DNA of 64,000 nucleotides from NCBI GenBank assembly GCA_003952965.2, contig CM025849.1, forward strand, positions 27,638,272 through 27,702,271, in the 5' to 3' direction. This stretch comes from Morella rubra. Taxonomy: Eukaryota; Streptophyta; Magnoliopsida; Fagales; Myricaceae. Under the pieces are notes generated by a model. It was not told where the DNA came from, made no database searches, and saw only the letters and a list, made by a program, of their open reading frames with translations. A program made the position numbers and the translations under genes. Shown here one piece after another: positions 12,367 to 23,450 of this stretch (position 1 is its first letter; each line of letters starts with the position of its first letter).

Positions 12367-13229
12367 TTTGCATCATTTTGCATCATATTTTTTTTTTTTG
12401 CTTATTGTTATTTGTTTTTATTTTTTTTTTTTTTTGCTTCTTAGTTTTTTTTTTTTTTATAAAAAAAAAGGAGTTTGTGTCGCTCGTTGGTTGGTTTAAC
12501 TGATTGGTACTATCTTTTATACTTATTGGACATATAGTCATTCTTCGTGCATGAAACCTTCAATACTCCTTCATCTTGTGTCTGATAAATAATGTTCTTG
12601 TCAGTTGTGCTTCTCGTCTCTGGTTGGTCCTAACTGGTATGATTTTTAAAATATTTACTTGACTATATCTATCACAATGCACACTGAACTTATTGGATGA
12701 TACTTGACCGCATGTGTGAGATTGTGTGTTGGCAATCACAAGTGAAGGGAACCATGCATATCTGGTTGAATTGACCTCTGACTAGTTGAACCTCCAACAG
12801 AAAAAGTCAAACGAAACAAAAAGAAAAGAAAAGCTCAGAAAAGCAAAAGAACCGCAAGTCAAGAAAAGAACAAAGAAAGTTTGAACTCTTATGTATTGAT
12901 GTTTCATACTCAGGGGGAGTAAAAATTATTGCAACAAAGTTGCATTTTTAGGTCCTAGTGGCATTGGGTTTGACTTTCGCCTATGTGTCATGGTTCTCCT
13001 TTACCAGTGGTTTCTTTTTGGTATGCCGTGACCACCTCACAAAACTAAGGTCTTAAGCTTCTCTTATTTTGTTGCGGTCTTTCACACACGTGTCGTTTGT
13101 ATTTTCTAAATCATTGAAGTTTACACTGCTCAGAGACGTGTGGCTCCTGCTTGTCTATATTATTTCTCATGATCATAAGATGGTTTAGTATTTATTGTTT
13201 CATGTTTTCTGAGAATTACTAAGTCTTTT
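12367..13229 (+). other. non-coding spacer after pol, homopolymer-rich
   Basis: No ORF of note. Long T runs at 12388-12460 and an A-rich run, then a GGGGGAG purine tract at 12913-12920 that resembles the final polypurine tract. Repeated purine tracts downstream of pol are typical of Sireviruses. Confidence 0.6.
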
Positions 13230-13604
13230 ACAGTATTTTGGTGTGTGCTTTTCTATTTTTCCTTCCTCGTTTGATTTCGTTCGATGGTCGCTCGAGCGTT
13301 CATAGGTTTTATTCCAGAGACTTTTCGTCCGACATTCGCTCGAGAGACGCTCGAGCGCTCTTATCGATATCCTACAGAGACTTTACGTTTGAGTCTCGTT
13401 TGACACGCGCTCGAGCGCACATGTCTTTTTTTTAAAAAATTCTCAACGGGGCGGTTTCTTTCTTCAGTTTTGTTTTTCTCTCTTTCTCTTTTCTTCCCGC
13501 GTCTCCACCCTTCTCTCATCTCGTGTGTTTCTTCCCTTTTCCTCAAATTCTCAAGTGGGTTTGCTCTCCTTCTCCATCAAAACTCGTTCTCTTCTGTATT
13601 CAAG
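13230..13604 (+). promoter_or_regulatory. ORF3 upstream region: CTCGAGCG boxes plus pyrimidine-rich leader
   Basis: Four to five CTCGAG/CGAGCG boxes fall between 13270 and 13425, spaced by a repeated TTCCAGAGAC/TACAGAGAC block that also separates the boxes in the LTR array. A C/T-rich stretch (13455-13600) then leads to a good splice donor, CAAG|GTAATT. The layout suggests a second promoter and leader exon for ORF3. Promoter activity is inferred from motif sharing with the LTR; no clear TATA box was assigned. Confidence 0.45.
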
Positions 13605-14155
13605 GTAATTCTTTTCCTTTTCCTTTATTTCTCCGTTTGGGGTTTTTGCTTGGTCTGCGTTTTGTGATTTTGAATCCGTGCGTTTGCATTTTGCGATTGG
13701 TTTTCTGTTCCATTGCTCTTGTTCAATTATTGTTTTACTATGTTGCTTGTATTCAGGCTTAATCATTACATGTGGTGTTCTTGCCCGTTCACGTTATTTC
13801 TGCCTACTACCTGTTTGATAATATGCTCCTGTGTGTTTTCTTTCTTTTTTGTTGTTTTTCATGTGTTTTTAGTTTGGTTGTTTGTTTGTTTTCTTGCTTC
13901 TTTGTTCTATTTTCTTGTTTTCTTTCTTTTTGTTTATTGTCATGTGTGTGTTTTTGGGTTGTTATCTTTGTCTTTTTATTTGTTCTTCATCTTATCTAAG
14001 TGTTTTTCCTTCTGTCTTGTTGAACTATATTTTGTACTCTTGCATTGTTTCTCTTCATTTGCATTCACGCTATCTCTTCAAGGGCAGTATTTTACACTTT
14101 TTGGTCTTCTTGATGTTACTCGATTTTGACCGTGTCTTGTGTTTTTATTTCTCAG
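13605..14155 (+). other. predicted 5'-UTR intron of ORF3
   Basis: Donor CAAG|GTAATT at 13605, strongly T-rich body, acceptor TTCTCAG at 14149-14155 with the ORF3 ATG immediately following. ORFs read through this stretch are low-complexity Phe/Leu/Cys strings explained by the T richness. Confidence 0.55.
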
Positions 14156-15563
14156 ATGGTGAAGCGTAAGCAACCCGCTGGTAGTTCCTCAAAACCTACT
14201 AAAGTGCCTCGTAAGTCTAAACCCCGCCCTTTTGATGCTTCTCGTTTTGTGGATGCTCGTGCTTCCGAGCTTTTTCATTCCACTTTTCACAATCGCAAAG
14301 TTATTGTTGAACGTGAGGTTCTCCTTGCTGAGCTTCCTGTTGCGACTGTGTCTTCTTATTTTTCTTCTCGTCATTGGGATCCTTTTCTTCAGGATCTCAC
14401 TCATCTTGTTCCTCCTGCACTTCTTGTTCGGGAATTTTATTCGAACTTCTTTGACGTTGATGAGGCTTCTCTTAGCTTCTCCGTCTTTATCCGTGGTCAA
14501 CGTCTTCGGGTTTCTCCCGATGTTATTGCTTCTCTTTTTGGTGTCGTCAGGGTACCTGAACCGGTTTACCCTTATGTTGAGTCTAGTCGTGAGCCTCCTT
14601 CTTTTGACGCCATGTCTCTCCTTCTCTTTGGTCGCCCTTATCCATATGCCGGTGGTACTCTCTACACCTCTGATTTCTCGGCTGAGAATCATGTTGTCAG
14701 TCGTATTGCTCTGACAAATCTTTATCCTGTTTCTCACCTTTCGTCTATTTCGCTTACTCGAGTTCGTTTTTTATATGCTTTACTAATAGGTGATACCATA
14801 GATATATGTTCTGTGATCTGCTCGCATATGATAGAAGTATTTCAGTCCTCTTCTAGTAAAGTGGGTCTTTCATATGCTTGTTTGATTCAGCGCTTATATC
14901 GTGCCCATAGTATTGCTTTTCCTCCTGACGGTCCTTTTCCTGACACTCTTTCGGCTATTGGTGCCACTACTCTTTCATTGAGTCGTGCTCATCTTAAACG
15001 CCGTCAGGCGTCTGCTTCCGCTTCTGTTCCTCCCATGATCCTTCGTCTTCTGTCCCTCCTTCTATTCCAACCTCTTCAGCCGGTCCTTCTCTTTCTCCTC
15101 TTCCGACTCCTTTGGATCCTTCCATTGCCGCTTCGTTTTCTCTGATCATGGATCAGCTTGCCATCCTTAACACTCAATCTGTCAACCTTATCCAGATTGT
15201 CATGCGTCATCAGCGTCAACTCAAGCGTCACACTCTTACCCTTGCCGTCATGCTAGGGCGACTGAGCGTAACACCCGATGCTCATCGTCATTTCCTCTTC
15301 TTCCGAGTCTTCTGCTTCTCTGGCGCATCTGCCCCTTCGTTTGAGGTGCCCGCTGCTGAGTCTCCTCCGGTTGCTGATCCTTCACCCCCTCCTCGACTCC
15401 GGTTGCTGATCCTCCTGCATCCTCTGCTCCTATGTCACCGACTGGAACTGTAGTGCTTTCCAGCCACTCTTCTCCTGCTACAGTGGTGCTTTCCAGTCCC
15501 TCTTCTTCTGCTGCGGTTGACTCTGCTGCTTTTGATGCTTCTTCTCCGCCTTTGGATGACTGA
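14156..15563 (+). pseudogene. ORF3: PF20167-like 'putative plant transposon protein'
   Basis: Starts MVKRKQPAG directly after a splice acceptor. A basic, Ser-rich N-terminus (about 30 residues) leads to a globular domain of about 250 residues: FDASRF, VIVEREVLLAELP, PALLVREFYSNFF, FIRGQRLRVSPDVIASLFGV, ENHVVSRIALTNLYPV, TRVRFLYALL, SYACLIQRLY. The order matches the plant domain I know as PF20167; function unknown. After about 15033 a frameshift leads into a Ser/Pro-rich tail (MDQLAILNTQ, then PPVADPSPPP) ending with a stop at 15561-15563. Further frame breaks occur near 15240 and after. It occupies the position called env-like in SIRE1, but I see no signal peptide or transmembrane segment in the globular part. 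Confidence 0.6.
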
Positions 15564-15998
15564 CCCTTTGTCCATTCCTGACAAAAAGGGGGAGTAGTTT
15601 TAGTTTGGTATTCTTTTGTTGAGGAGAGTTGATATTAGTTGAGGGGGAGTTTACATTTTGTATAGGCTTTGTTAGGCTGATTGGAGATCATTTCATATCT
15701 TGTACAGCCTTCTCAGATACTTTTGATACTTGTTGCACGTTTATTTTCCATATTATAGTGATGTTGTCACACTTTTTGATAAATGGAAAATCTCTCATTC
15801 AGTTTATATATTCTCTGTGCCTTCTCACTTGGTTTATTGGATTGTTTTGAGGTATTCGGTTTATGACTCTTGAACATGTGTCTAGGTCATAGGTGGGTTC
15901 AAATTGTAAACAGATTTTTGTCTTGGTGATTGACAAATTTCTATTTTTATTTTCGATTATATTGTTGGTTTTGTCACGGAATTGCCAAAGGGGGAGTT
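15564..15998 (+). other. 3' untranslated region with three polypurine tracts
   Basis: AAAAAGGGGGAG at 15583-15594, GAGGGGGAG at 15641-15649 and the final tract AAAGGGGGAG at 15988-15997 just before the 3' LTR. Otherwise non-coding. Confidence 0.75.
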
Positions 15999-16996
15999 TG
16001 TTAGGTTTTTGTTGTTTTGGCATCATTCCGTGTCAAAATATGTCTTGATCGAGTTGTATTTTTGGTATACACATTTGTTCAAGAGTTAGAGTCTATGGTC
16101 TGTCGAAATTCTTCTTGCGTTCGACCAGCGTTCAACAAACGCTCGAGCGTCCCTGATAGTTTCATACAGAGACATCAACTAACGCTTCGAACGTCCTTAA
16201 GAATTTTCATACAGAGACATCACGTTCGACTAACGCTCGACCGGCGCTCGAGCGTCCTTAAGATTTTTCATACAGAGACATCACGTTCGACGAGCGCTCG
16301 ACCTACGCTCGAGCGACTTCCGGCGAATTTCAAAAATTGCTAGATTTTTGGGATTTCCTTGTGGATGATTTTGAAACCCTACTAGGGTTCGTGAGAGGCC
16401 GACTAGAACGTGATATATGCATCCTTAGAGTGTTTTTGTTGCCCCCTTTCCTTGAGAGAAAAACCCTAGAAAACTAGTGCTTCATGATATTGAATTTCTC
16501 TCTACTCTTCCTTTATACTACTTTGTCCCTTCATTGTGTTGAAGGTAGTTGAAGAACAAGGGTGTTCGTGAAGATCCTTAAGAAGAACCTCAAGGGTTGA
16601 GGTGATTGCTGCTTGAAGCAGATCTGAGCAGGGGCGCTTGGATTATTACATCAGGGTTGTCAGAGTCAAGCAACTGGGGTTGCCCGTGTCTGAATCACTG
16701 TTGTAAGGATTTCTTCTTAGTGGATTTCAGGTGGCTGCTAGCCCGGAGTGGTTTTTCCTTTGAATGGTTTTTCAAAGGTTTTCCACTTCGTCATCAAAAT
16801 CTCTTGTCTCTTTATGCGTTTGATTAATTTCTTTACAAGTTTATTTATTGATTTGATGATTGTGTTGGTTGATTGATATATCTAGACTGATCAATTTTAG
16901 AACTTGTTTTAAAATTGATATTGATTAGTTAAATTACAGATTTCACCTATTCATCCCCCTTCTAAGGTGAATTTAGGGTCTAAACTAGGTTTTTCA
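15999..16996 (+). repeat. 3' LTR of Sirevirus-like element
   Basis: 998 bp, begins TGTTAGG after a polypurine tract and ends TTTTTCA. Very close to 6448-7454 by eye, differing by scattered substitutions and a roughly 20-bp deletion in the CGAGCG array. The duplicated target AGGCC follows at 16997-17001. Confidence 0.93.
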
Positions 16997-17001
16997 AGGC
17001 C

Positions 17002-17879
17002 CATAACTAGAACTTCTAAACAAAGCTCGAGATGACTCCCCCATGGCAGAAGACGACAAAGGAGACACAGAACAAGAAGTCTCATGCTGAGAAAGTCTCG
17101 ATGGGCAAGTGGGGGAGTCAGAGAATTGGGTTGCCCCTTTGAAAAAACTTTTTCCAGATCCATCATGAATTCCACGTGGCGCATCCAGATAGCTTTCGAA
17201 TCCTCTACTATCACATAGGCTAGACCCTCCGCCGAGTTACGCCCTCTAAAATTAAATGCAGTGGTCTTGCCCTCTTGGGTAAAAGAAGGAATCCCACTGA
17301 CAGTTGAAATTGGGCCTAGAGACCGTTGGCACATGGGACCAACCTGCTGGGAGAAACTACCACACACTAGCATGCCTGTTTGTTCCTTTGGGAGGGAGGT
17401 AGAAGATGAAGGAGATATCTCATGAGGAGTTGAAACCATGGGCCCAACTTTACTCCATGTTCATAATTGCAGAAATTTTGAACGTGTCCCAGTCAACTAC
17501 AGTTAAAACACAAATCAGCAAGTTTTTTCATATTTAAACTGAATCCACAATTTGTCATCAACTCCATGTTCAAAATAATAACTCAAAATGAGAGGGTTAA
17601 GCAGATTTAGCATAACCTGACACCAGAGAAATTCTGCACCCCAAACATGCAATTGAGAATGAAAATCTATATCCAAAACTTCACCTGCTTTACTTGCAGC
17701 ATCCATTGCAGTAGTACGAGTCATCCTACCCAAAGACAATCCGTGAATTTGCACCCAAATTGGTGCTACAGTAAAAGAGAGTTCATGGAGCGATTTTCCA
17801 ACATCCAACGGCGACCAACATTCTACCCTTTATATTCCATGGGCACTGGGCCAATATTTTATTGGGGTAAAGTCATAGT
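17002..17879 (-). pseudogene. LINE ORF1 (DUF4283 plus zinc knuckle), first copy
   Basis: Minus-strand ORF1 of the L1-type LINE whose ORF2 lies at 4786-5991. From 17808 leftward the DUF4283 core reads GKSLHELSFTVAPIWVQIHG then LSLGRMTRTTA and AGEVLDIDF; a CCHC knuckle (CFNCS, GHVQNFC) lies at about 17515-17460 but is crossed by a stop and a frameshift; a Ser-rich tail follows from 17439 to 16997. ORF1 proteins of this type bind element RNA. The N-terminal end is cut by the CACTA terminus at 17880. Confidence 0.75.
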
Positions 17880-19272
17880 CACTACAAGAATTATAGCTTT
17901 AGGTGACAAAGTTTTGGGTGTCAAACCAAATTTTGTCATCTAAAGTGACCTTTTTATGACAAAACATTAATTTCGTCACCCAAACAATTGTCGTTACAAA
18001 CCCGTTCAGACTATTGTGCATACCACAGTAATGAGTGACGATTAAAATAGTCCGACTTCAACAACACTTTGCTAGGTGACGAATTCCAAATCGACGTATC
18101 CGAGTGACGTTCAAGATTGCTTTTAACGTGGGATTATCATGTGACGAATAATAACAGCATATAGTGATTGAAAATCGTGCTCAATTCGGACCTCCACTAT
18201 AGCGTTCGCCCAAAATACTACGGACGAAACAAAAACTGTCGTATGAATTCTATTTAGTCGTGTGGTTGCAAAACTTCACTGGAAACGTGGACCATACAGT
18301 ACGGTTTAGTTCTAAGGAATCATATTTAATGACGTTATTTGATTAGTGAATCTTGATAGGAGTCTGAACCCCAATATTACCGTTCGGACTCATTCTTGAC
18401 AATTAAAACAAATTTTGGTTTTCACTATCCTCGAGATCTCTCGAGGTAAGACCTTTTTGTAGTGCTTCAAGTTATATCGGATGCTATACATGTTGTCCAG
18501 ACGTTACTATTAGTTTGTTAATTTTAAGAGTTCGGACGCATATAAAAATCGTCGTTTGAAATGTGTGCGAACGGTTTGTCTTATGTTCGGACTAGGTTGA
18601 CCATGGACCACTCCGAGAGAAGTATCCTAATGTTGGAGGACAGACTCAGTGATAGCTTGGGCGGACGCTTTTTTTGAGGCGGAGTATTAGGATAGTACCA
18701 TTCGTTGTGCATAGCTCTAACGGATAGAGAAGATGAATATTATGAAAGGAACTGTTCGCTGTGAGAACAATTGTCCCAGTTGTCAAGTCTGTCCACACCG
18801 TTCCGATACAGCTCCAGACACTCATCAAACAGAGGAGCATTTGGCGCATGTTCATGACATCCTCGGACAAGATCTGGATGAGCCATCTTCGTGATTCGGA
18901 GTAGTTTCATGTTTATATTTTACCGCTATTATTAATTTATCCTTAGAAGGATCGTCTTCGACTTGTACTAAACATTATGATTGTGTTTTTCGTTCGGTAT
19001 TTAAATTATGTTTGATATTCCATATTAATTACGTTTTTCATTAGTTTAAATTTATTAAAATTTAAACGGATGATTAGTATAATTAAAAGAGTTACTAGTA
19101 CGAGTGCTATGTTAACGAACGGATACCGTATTTACAATTAAATAGGTGATTAGTTATAATAATTCATAATTTGCCATAATGTATCTAGAATAGTCATCGT
19201 AAAAATTGTCATTTGATATTTGTTCATTACAAGCATGGCTTACATACGTTACACGACGGTTGAAAACAGCTG
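17880..19272 (+). mobile_element. CACTA left end, first copy, shredded by short deletions
   Basis: Begins with the CACTA terminus CACTACAAGAA at 17880 inside LINE ORF1, then subterminal TTAGGTGACAAA and TTTTGTCA motifs. It aligns segment by segment with 20492-22473, but more than twenty pieces of about 3-35 bp are missing or replaced while the retained pieces match almost exactly. No exact GTCCGGAC palindrome remains, whereas the second copy has about nine. The coiled-coil ORF of the second copy (21542-21894) is frame-broken here (about 18602-18897). 18900-19200 is AT-rich and non-coding. Confidence 0.8.
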
Positions 19273-19337
19273 CGTTGTGACGGATTGTGGTTTTTTCCTT
19301 TTAATGGTTTTGAATCACTGTGTAAGGAAGTGGATTT

Positions 19338-19603
19338 TCAGGTTGCTAGCCCGGAGTGGTTTTTCTTTTGAATGGTTTTTCAAAGGTTTTCCACTACGTC
19401 ATCAAATCTCTTGTCTCTTTATGCGTTTGATTAATTTCTTTACAAGTTTATTTATTGATTTGATGATTGTGTTGGTTGATTGATATATCTAGACTGATCA
19501 ATTTTAGAACTTGTTTTTAAAATTGATATTTATTCGTTAATTTATATATTTCACCTATTCATCCCCCTTCTAGGTGAAGTTAGGGTCTAAACTAGGTTTT
19601 TCA
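19338..19603 (+). repeat. third, partial copy of the Sirevirus-like LTR
   Basis: Matches the final 260 or so bases of the LTR (GCTAGCCCGGAGTGG to TTTTTCA) and is followed by the same AGGCC + LINE junction as at 16997. Part of the tandem duplication; not a separate insertion. A garbled LTR-like stretch precedes it (19273-19337). Confidence 0.85.
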
Positions 19604-20491
19604 AGGCCCATAACTAGAACTTCTAAACAAAGCTCGAGATGACTCCCCCATGGCAGAAGACGACAAAGGAGACACAGAACAAGAAGTCTCATGCTGAGAA
19701 AGTCTCGATGGGCAAGTGGGGGAGTCAGAGAATTGGGTTGCCCCTTTGAAAAAACTTTTTCCAGATCCATCATGAATTCCACGTGGCGCATCCAGATAGC
19801 TTTCGAATCCTCTACTATCACATAGGCTAGACCCTCCGCCGAGTTACGCCCTCTAAAATTAAATGCAGTGGTCTTGCCCTCTTGGGTAAAAGAAGGAATC
19901 CCACTGACAGTTGAAATTGGGCCTAGAGACCGTTGGCACATGGGACCAACCTGCTGGGAGAAACTACCACACACTAGCATGCCTGTTTGTTCCTTTGGGA
20001 GGGAGGTAGAAGATGAAGGAGATATCTCATGAGGAGTTGAAACCATGGGCCCAACTTTACTCCATGTTCATAATTGCAGAAATTTTGAACGTGTCCCAGT
20101 CAACTACAGTTAAAACACAAATCAGCAAGTTTTTTCATATTTAAACTGAATCCACAATTTGTCATCAACTCCATGTTCAAAATAATAACTCAAAATGAGA
20201 GGGTTAAGCAGATTTAGCATAACCTGACACCAGAGAAATTCTGCACCCCAAACATGCAATTGAGAATGAAAATCTATATCCAAAACTTCACCTGCTTTAC
20301 TTGCAGCATCCATTGCAGTAGTACGAGTCATCCTACCCAAAGACAATCCGTGAATTTGCACCCAAATTGGTGCTACAGTAAAAGAGAGTTCATGGAGCGA
20401 TTTTCCAACATCCAACGGCTTAAGGACCAACATTCTACCCTTTATATTCCATGGGCACTGGGCCAATATTTTATTGGGGTAAAGTCATAGT
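19604..20491 (-). pseudogene. LINE ORF1 (DUF4283 plus zinc knuckle), second copy
   Basis: Duplicate of 17002-17879 with the same stops and frameshift in the zinc knuckle, so the lesions predate the duplication. It extends slightly better at the N-terminal side: LAQCPWNIKGRMLVLKPLDV precedes the shared GKSLHELSF. CACTA insertion at 20492 truncates the N-terminus. The same region in the first copy lacks a few bases (about 17808), which shifts its frame. Confidence 0.75.
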
Positions 20492-20600
20492 CACTACAAG
20501 AATTATAGCTTTAGGTGACAAAGTTTTGGGTGTCAAACCAAATTTTGTCACCTAAAGTGACCTTTTTATGACAAAACATTAATTTCATCACCCAAAGTCA
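20492..20600 (+). repeat. CACTA left terminal inverted repeat and subterminal motifs
   Basis: CACTACAAGAA terminus followed by TTAGGTGACAAAG, TTTTGTCACC and another TCACCC motif. The same words occur inverted near 47454-47592. The first-copy equivalent is at 17880. Confidence 0.85.
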
Positions 20601-20616
20601 CCATGAACGCCAAAAC

Positions 20617-21470
20617 GTCCGGACAGGTTACAAACCCGTTCAGATGTATATCGCGTGTGACAACATACCACATGTCGCGCATGAGTGACGATTAAAATAG
20701 TCACAAAATACAAAATACCGTCCGGACTCACGATCAACACGTTCGGACACTTTGCTGGGTGACGAATTCCAAATCGACGTAACCGAGTGACGTTAGAATT
20801 GTCACAATTGCTTTACAATAACGTCCGGACGTAACATATACAACGTCCCAACGATATCATGTGACGAATAATAATCGTCAGCATATAGTGACAAATTGAA
20901 AATCGTCGCGAACGCTCAATCACGTCCGGACCTCCACTATAGCGTTCGCGTGAAAAAATACATACGTCGGACGAAACAAAAACTGTCCACACGCGTATGA
21001 ATTCTATTTCCGCGAGTCGTGTGCTTCCACGTTGCAAAACTTCCACTGGAAATCGTTTGGACCAATATATACAGTCCAGACGGTTTAGTTCTAAGCAGCT
21101 TCTCGAACTGGTCATATTTAATGACGTTGAATTTGATTGGGCCACATGTGAATCTAACCCCTGATAGGAGTCTGAACCCCAATATTACGTTCGGACTCAT
21201 TCTTGACAAATTAAACAGGCCAAATTTTGTCAAAATCACACTTTCTCTCTATTTTCTCTCAAAGTTTTCACTATCCGTTCGAGATCTCTCGAACAACTTC
21301 AGGTAAGACCTTCTTTGTGAGTTTGGATTTCAATTTCATGCATTTCAATTGAATATTGTTTTGTGTTCGTCAAATTACCGTTCGGACTGTGTTATATTGC
21401 GTTCGGATGCTATACATGTTGTCCGGATTTACTCGTTAGTTCGGACGGTTAATTTTAAGAGTTCGGACGC
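20617..21470. repeat. palindromic box array A (GTYCGRAC)
   Basis: About eleven boxes of the form GTCCGGAC or GTTCGGAC, for example at 20617, 20720, 20741, 20823 and 20924, then a cluster at 21385-21467. In En/Spm elements short subterminal motifs are bound by TNPA, so these are candidate transposase-binding sites. They extend into the predicted leader intron at 21303-21534. Confidence 0.75.
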
Positions 21471-21541
21471 ATATAAACATCGCGTTTGAAATTGTGCGAA
21501 CAGTTTGTGCTTATGTTCGGACGGTTTTTGCTAGGTTGACC

Positions 21542-21894
21542 ATGGACACTCCGAGAGAAGTATCACTAATGTTGGAGGACAGACTCAGCGACCAGCTTGG
21601 GCAGACGCTTTTTTAGCAGAGCTGAGGGGGAGTATTAGGGCGATAGTGGAGCCGACGCATTCGTTGTGCATATTTGCTCTAACGGATAGGGCTCTGACGG
21701 AAGAGATGAATATTATGGAAAGGGAACTGTTTGCTGTGAGAGAACAATTGTCCCAGTTGTCCAAGTCTGTCCACACCGTTCCGATACAGCTCCAGACACT
21801 CGTCAGACGGGTGGATAATATGGAGGAGCATTTGGCGCATGTTCGTGACGTCCTCGGACAAGATCTGGACGAGCCATCTCGTGATTCGGAGTAG
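21542..21894 (+). pseudogene. small coiled-coil ORF of CACTA element, function unknown
   Basis: ATG at 21542 (MDTPREVSLMLEDRL) after a predicted 5'-UTR intron (donor CAG|GTAAGA at 21303, acceptor TTGCTAG at 21534). A one-base slip in a T run near 21610 disrupts the frame; reading continues as AELRGSIRAIVEPTHSL and then a heptad-rich segment (MNIMERELFAVREQLSQLSK, LVRRVDNMEEHLAHVRDVLG) to TAG at 21892-21894. About 117 residues in all. It resembles the coiled-coil tail found at the end of the accessory ORF at 24.4-24.6 kb, so it may be a derivative lacking the globular domain. I do not recognise a named family. Confidence 0.45.
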
Positions 21895-22261
21895 TTTCAT
21901 GTTTATGTTTTATCGCTATTATTAATTTATCCTTAGAAGGATCGTCTTCGACTTGTACTAAACATTATGATTGTGTTTTTCGTTCGGTATTTAAATTATG
22001 TTTGATATTCCATATTAATTACGTTTTTTCATTTAGTTTAAATTTATTAAAATTTAAACGGACGATTAGTATAATTAAAAGAGTTACTAGTACGAGTGCT
22101 ATGTTAACGGAACGGATACTGTATTTACAATTAAATAGGTTATTAGTTATAATAATTCATGTAATAATAATTTTAATTTAAATAGTTGATTAGTTATAAT
22201 TATATTGTGTTAGTGAAATGATTTAAATAAATTAAATTTATTGAAAAGAGAAAAAAAATGT
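21895..22261. other. AT-rich non-coding stretch
   Basis: No ORF or motif seen beyond A/T-rich sequence. It recurs in the first copy of the duplication at about 18900-19200. Confidence 0.6.
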
Positions 22262-22760
22262 GGCCATGCGTCCGAACGGTAAAATATATGTCCGGACCCA
22301 CCTCTGGTAGAACAGTGACGCGTTTAAAAGGTTAGAGTTCGACGTATAAAAATAGTGTCCGGACGCGTTTGATATTACGACACTGTTCGAACGGCACGTT
22401 AAGGTCCAGACGAATGTTGCAGCCGTCGCATGGCTTACACGCGTTTACGTTACACGACGGTTGAAAACAGCTGTAACCGTTCGAACCCTATTATAACGTC
22501 CGGACGTAGTTTGACGTTTATTCAGCCATACGTGTGCTTCCACGTTGCGCGAAGTCAGGTAAAAACCGTCCGGACTTTCCATAACCGTCCTGACGTAATT
22601 ACTTTTTCGAACCGTTTTAAACGGTTTAAATTTTGGCATTTAATGCGGAGGACTCTCATTGGGCCACGTGTGTGCATAAGCGTCCGGACGTCTATGAGTG
22701 GTCGGACGGGTTCGACGATTATGAAAAACGCGAACAGTTCGACATTTTCATTAAACCGAA
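22262..22760. repeat. palindromic box array B (GTYCGRAC)
   Basis: About nine boxes between 22270 and 22740, including GTCCGGAC near 22290, 22350, 22499 and 22681 and GTTCGAAC near 22388 and 22480. Upstream of the accessory ORF at 23461, so possibly also its promoter region. Confidence 0.7.
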
Positions 22761-22832
22761 CGTTTTATCATCTAATCTCTCTCGACTCTCAGTTGATTTT
22801 TTGTCAAATCTTCGCATTCTAATCACATCCAG

Positions 22833-23450
22833 GTATGTTTGTTGATTTTTAACATGATTTTTGCTTTAAAAATTTCATTTTTTTTTAGTTTTATATATAG
22901 GATTTCAATTCTATTTTTTGTATACTACATTGTGTTTTTTGATTGATTTTTACGTAGAAATTGATTGTGTTAAGTGTATTTGTTTGTGATTTGGTGGTGT
23001 TTTGGGTAGTGTGTGGGAGGTTTTGAGACGCTGCCATGGCTGAGTTAACTCGGTCTTTGTCCAGTATCGTCGGACGTTTAGATATACCGTCCGGACGTCT
23101 AAATAACCCGTTCAAATTCTTTTAGTATAAAAAGGAAATACATCGTCGTTTAGTTTGTGTCCGGACGTTACATGAAACACGTCCGGACTGTTTTATATTA
23201 AAAGTTATAAAATTTTACTATTTGTGTTTAGTTCGGACGGTATCCAAAAGTGTCGGACGCGACGAATTATTATACAAACATGAAACGTTGTCGTTTTTTC
23301 TTGTCCGGACGCGTGTCAAATATGTCCGGACGCTAGTTTACTGTCCGAACGCTTTTTTATATTTAATTTGCATTTTTTTTATTATACCGTTCGGACGCTT
23401 TCTGTTGTTGTTCGGACGTAGTTCTAACCGTTCGAACGGGTTTTTTGCAG
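22833..23450 (+). other. predicted 5'-UTR intron carrying palindromic box array C
   Basis: Donor TCCAG|GTATGT at 22833 and acceptor TTTTTTGCAG at 23441-23450, ten bases before the ATG at 23461. Inside, about ten GTYCGRAC boxes lie between 23070 and 23435. A splice-defined leader with element-specific boxes in the intron is unusual. Confidence 0.55.

Larger units (their letters stand above)
6448..16996 (+). mobile_element. full-length Sirevirus-like Ty1-copia element with extra ORF3
   Basis: Two closely similar LTRs (6448-7454 and 15999-16996, starting TGTTAGG and ending TTTTTCA) flank a primer site complementary to initiator Met tRNA, a long gag with two zinc knuckles, pol, a third ORF and a final polypurine tract. 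Long gag with a coiled coil, a third ORF and repeated GGGGGAG tracts are Sirevirus traits. Target duplication AGGCT (6443-6447) and AGGCC (16997-17001) differs at one base. Total 10,549 bp. All ORFs carry frameshifts, mostly of one base, so the copy is non-autonomous although its structure is complete. Inserted into a minus-strand LINE. Confidence 0.92.
16690..22473. repeat. tandem segmental duplication: LTR end + LINE + CACTA left end
   Basis: The block LTR tail / LINE ORF1 / CACTA left end occurs twice in the same order: first copy 16690-19272, second copy about 19275-22473. The LINE parts (17002-17879 and 19604-20491) are almost identical except for a 6-7 bp difference near 17808/20416. 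The CACTA parts differ greatly in length (1393 versus 1982 bp) because the first copy lacks many short pieces. The duplication must postdate both the copia and the CACTA insertions. Confidence 0.85.

Noticed and set aside
13238-14129. Overlapping ORFs rich in Phe, Leu, Cys (membrane-like)
   Set aside because: They come from T-rich leader and intron sequence in three frames; no domain, and splice sites explain the stretch.
14189-14737. Long basic minus-strand ORF of 182 codons
   Set aside because: Antisense to ORF3 with no domain resemblance; codon pattern follows the plus-strand gene.
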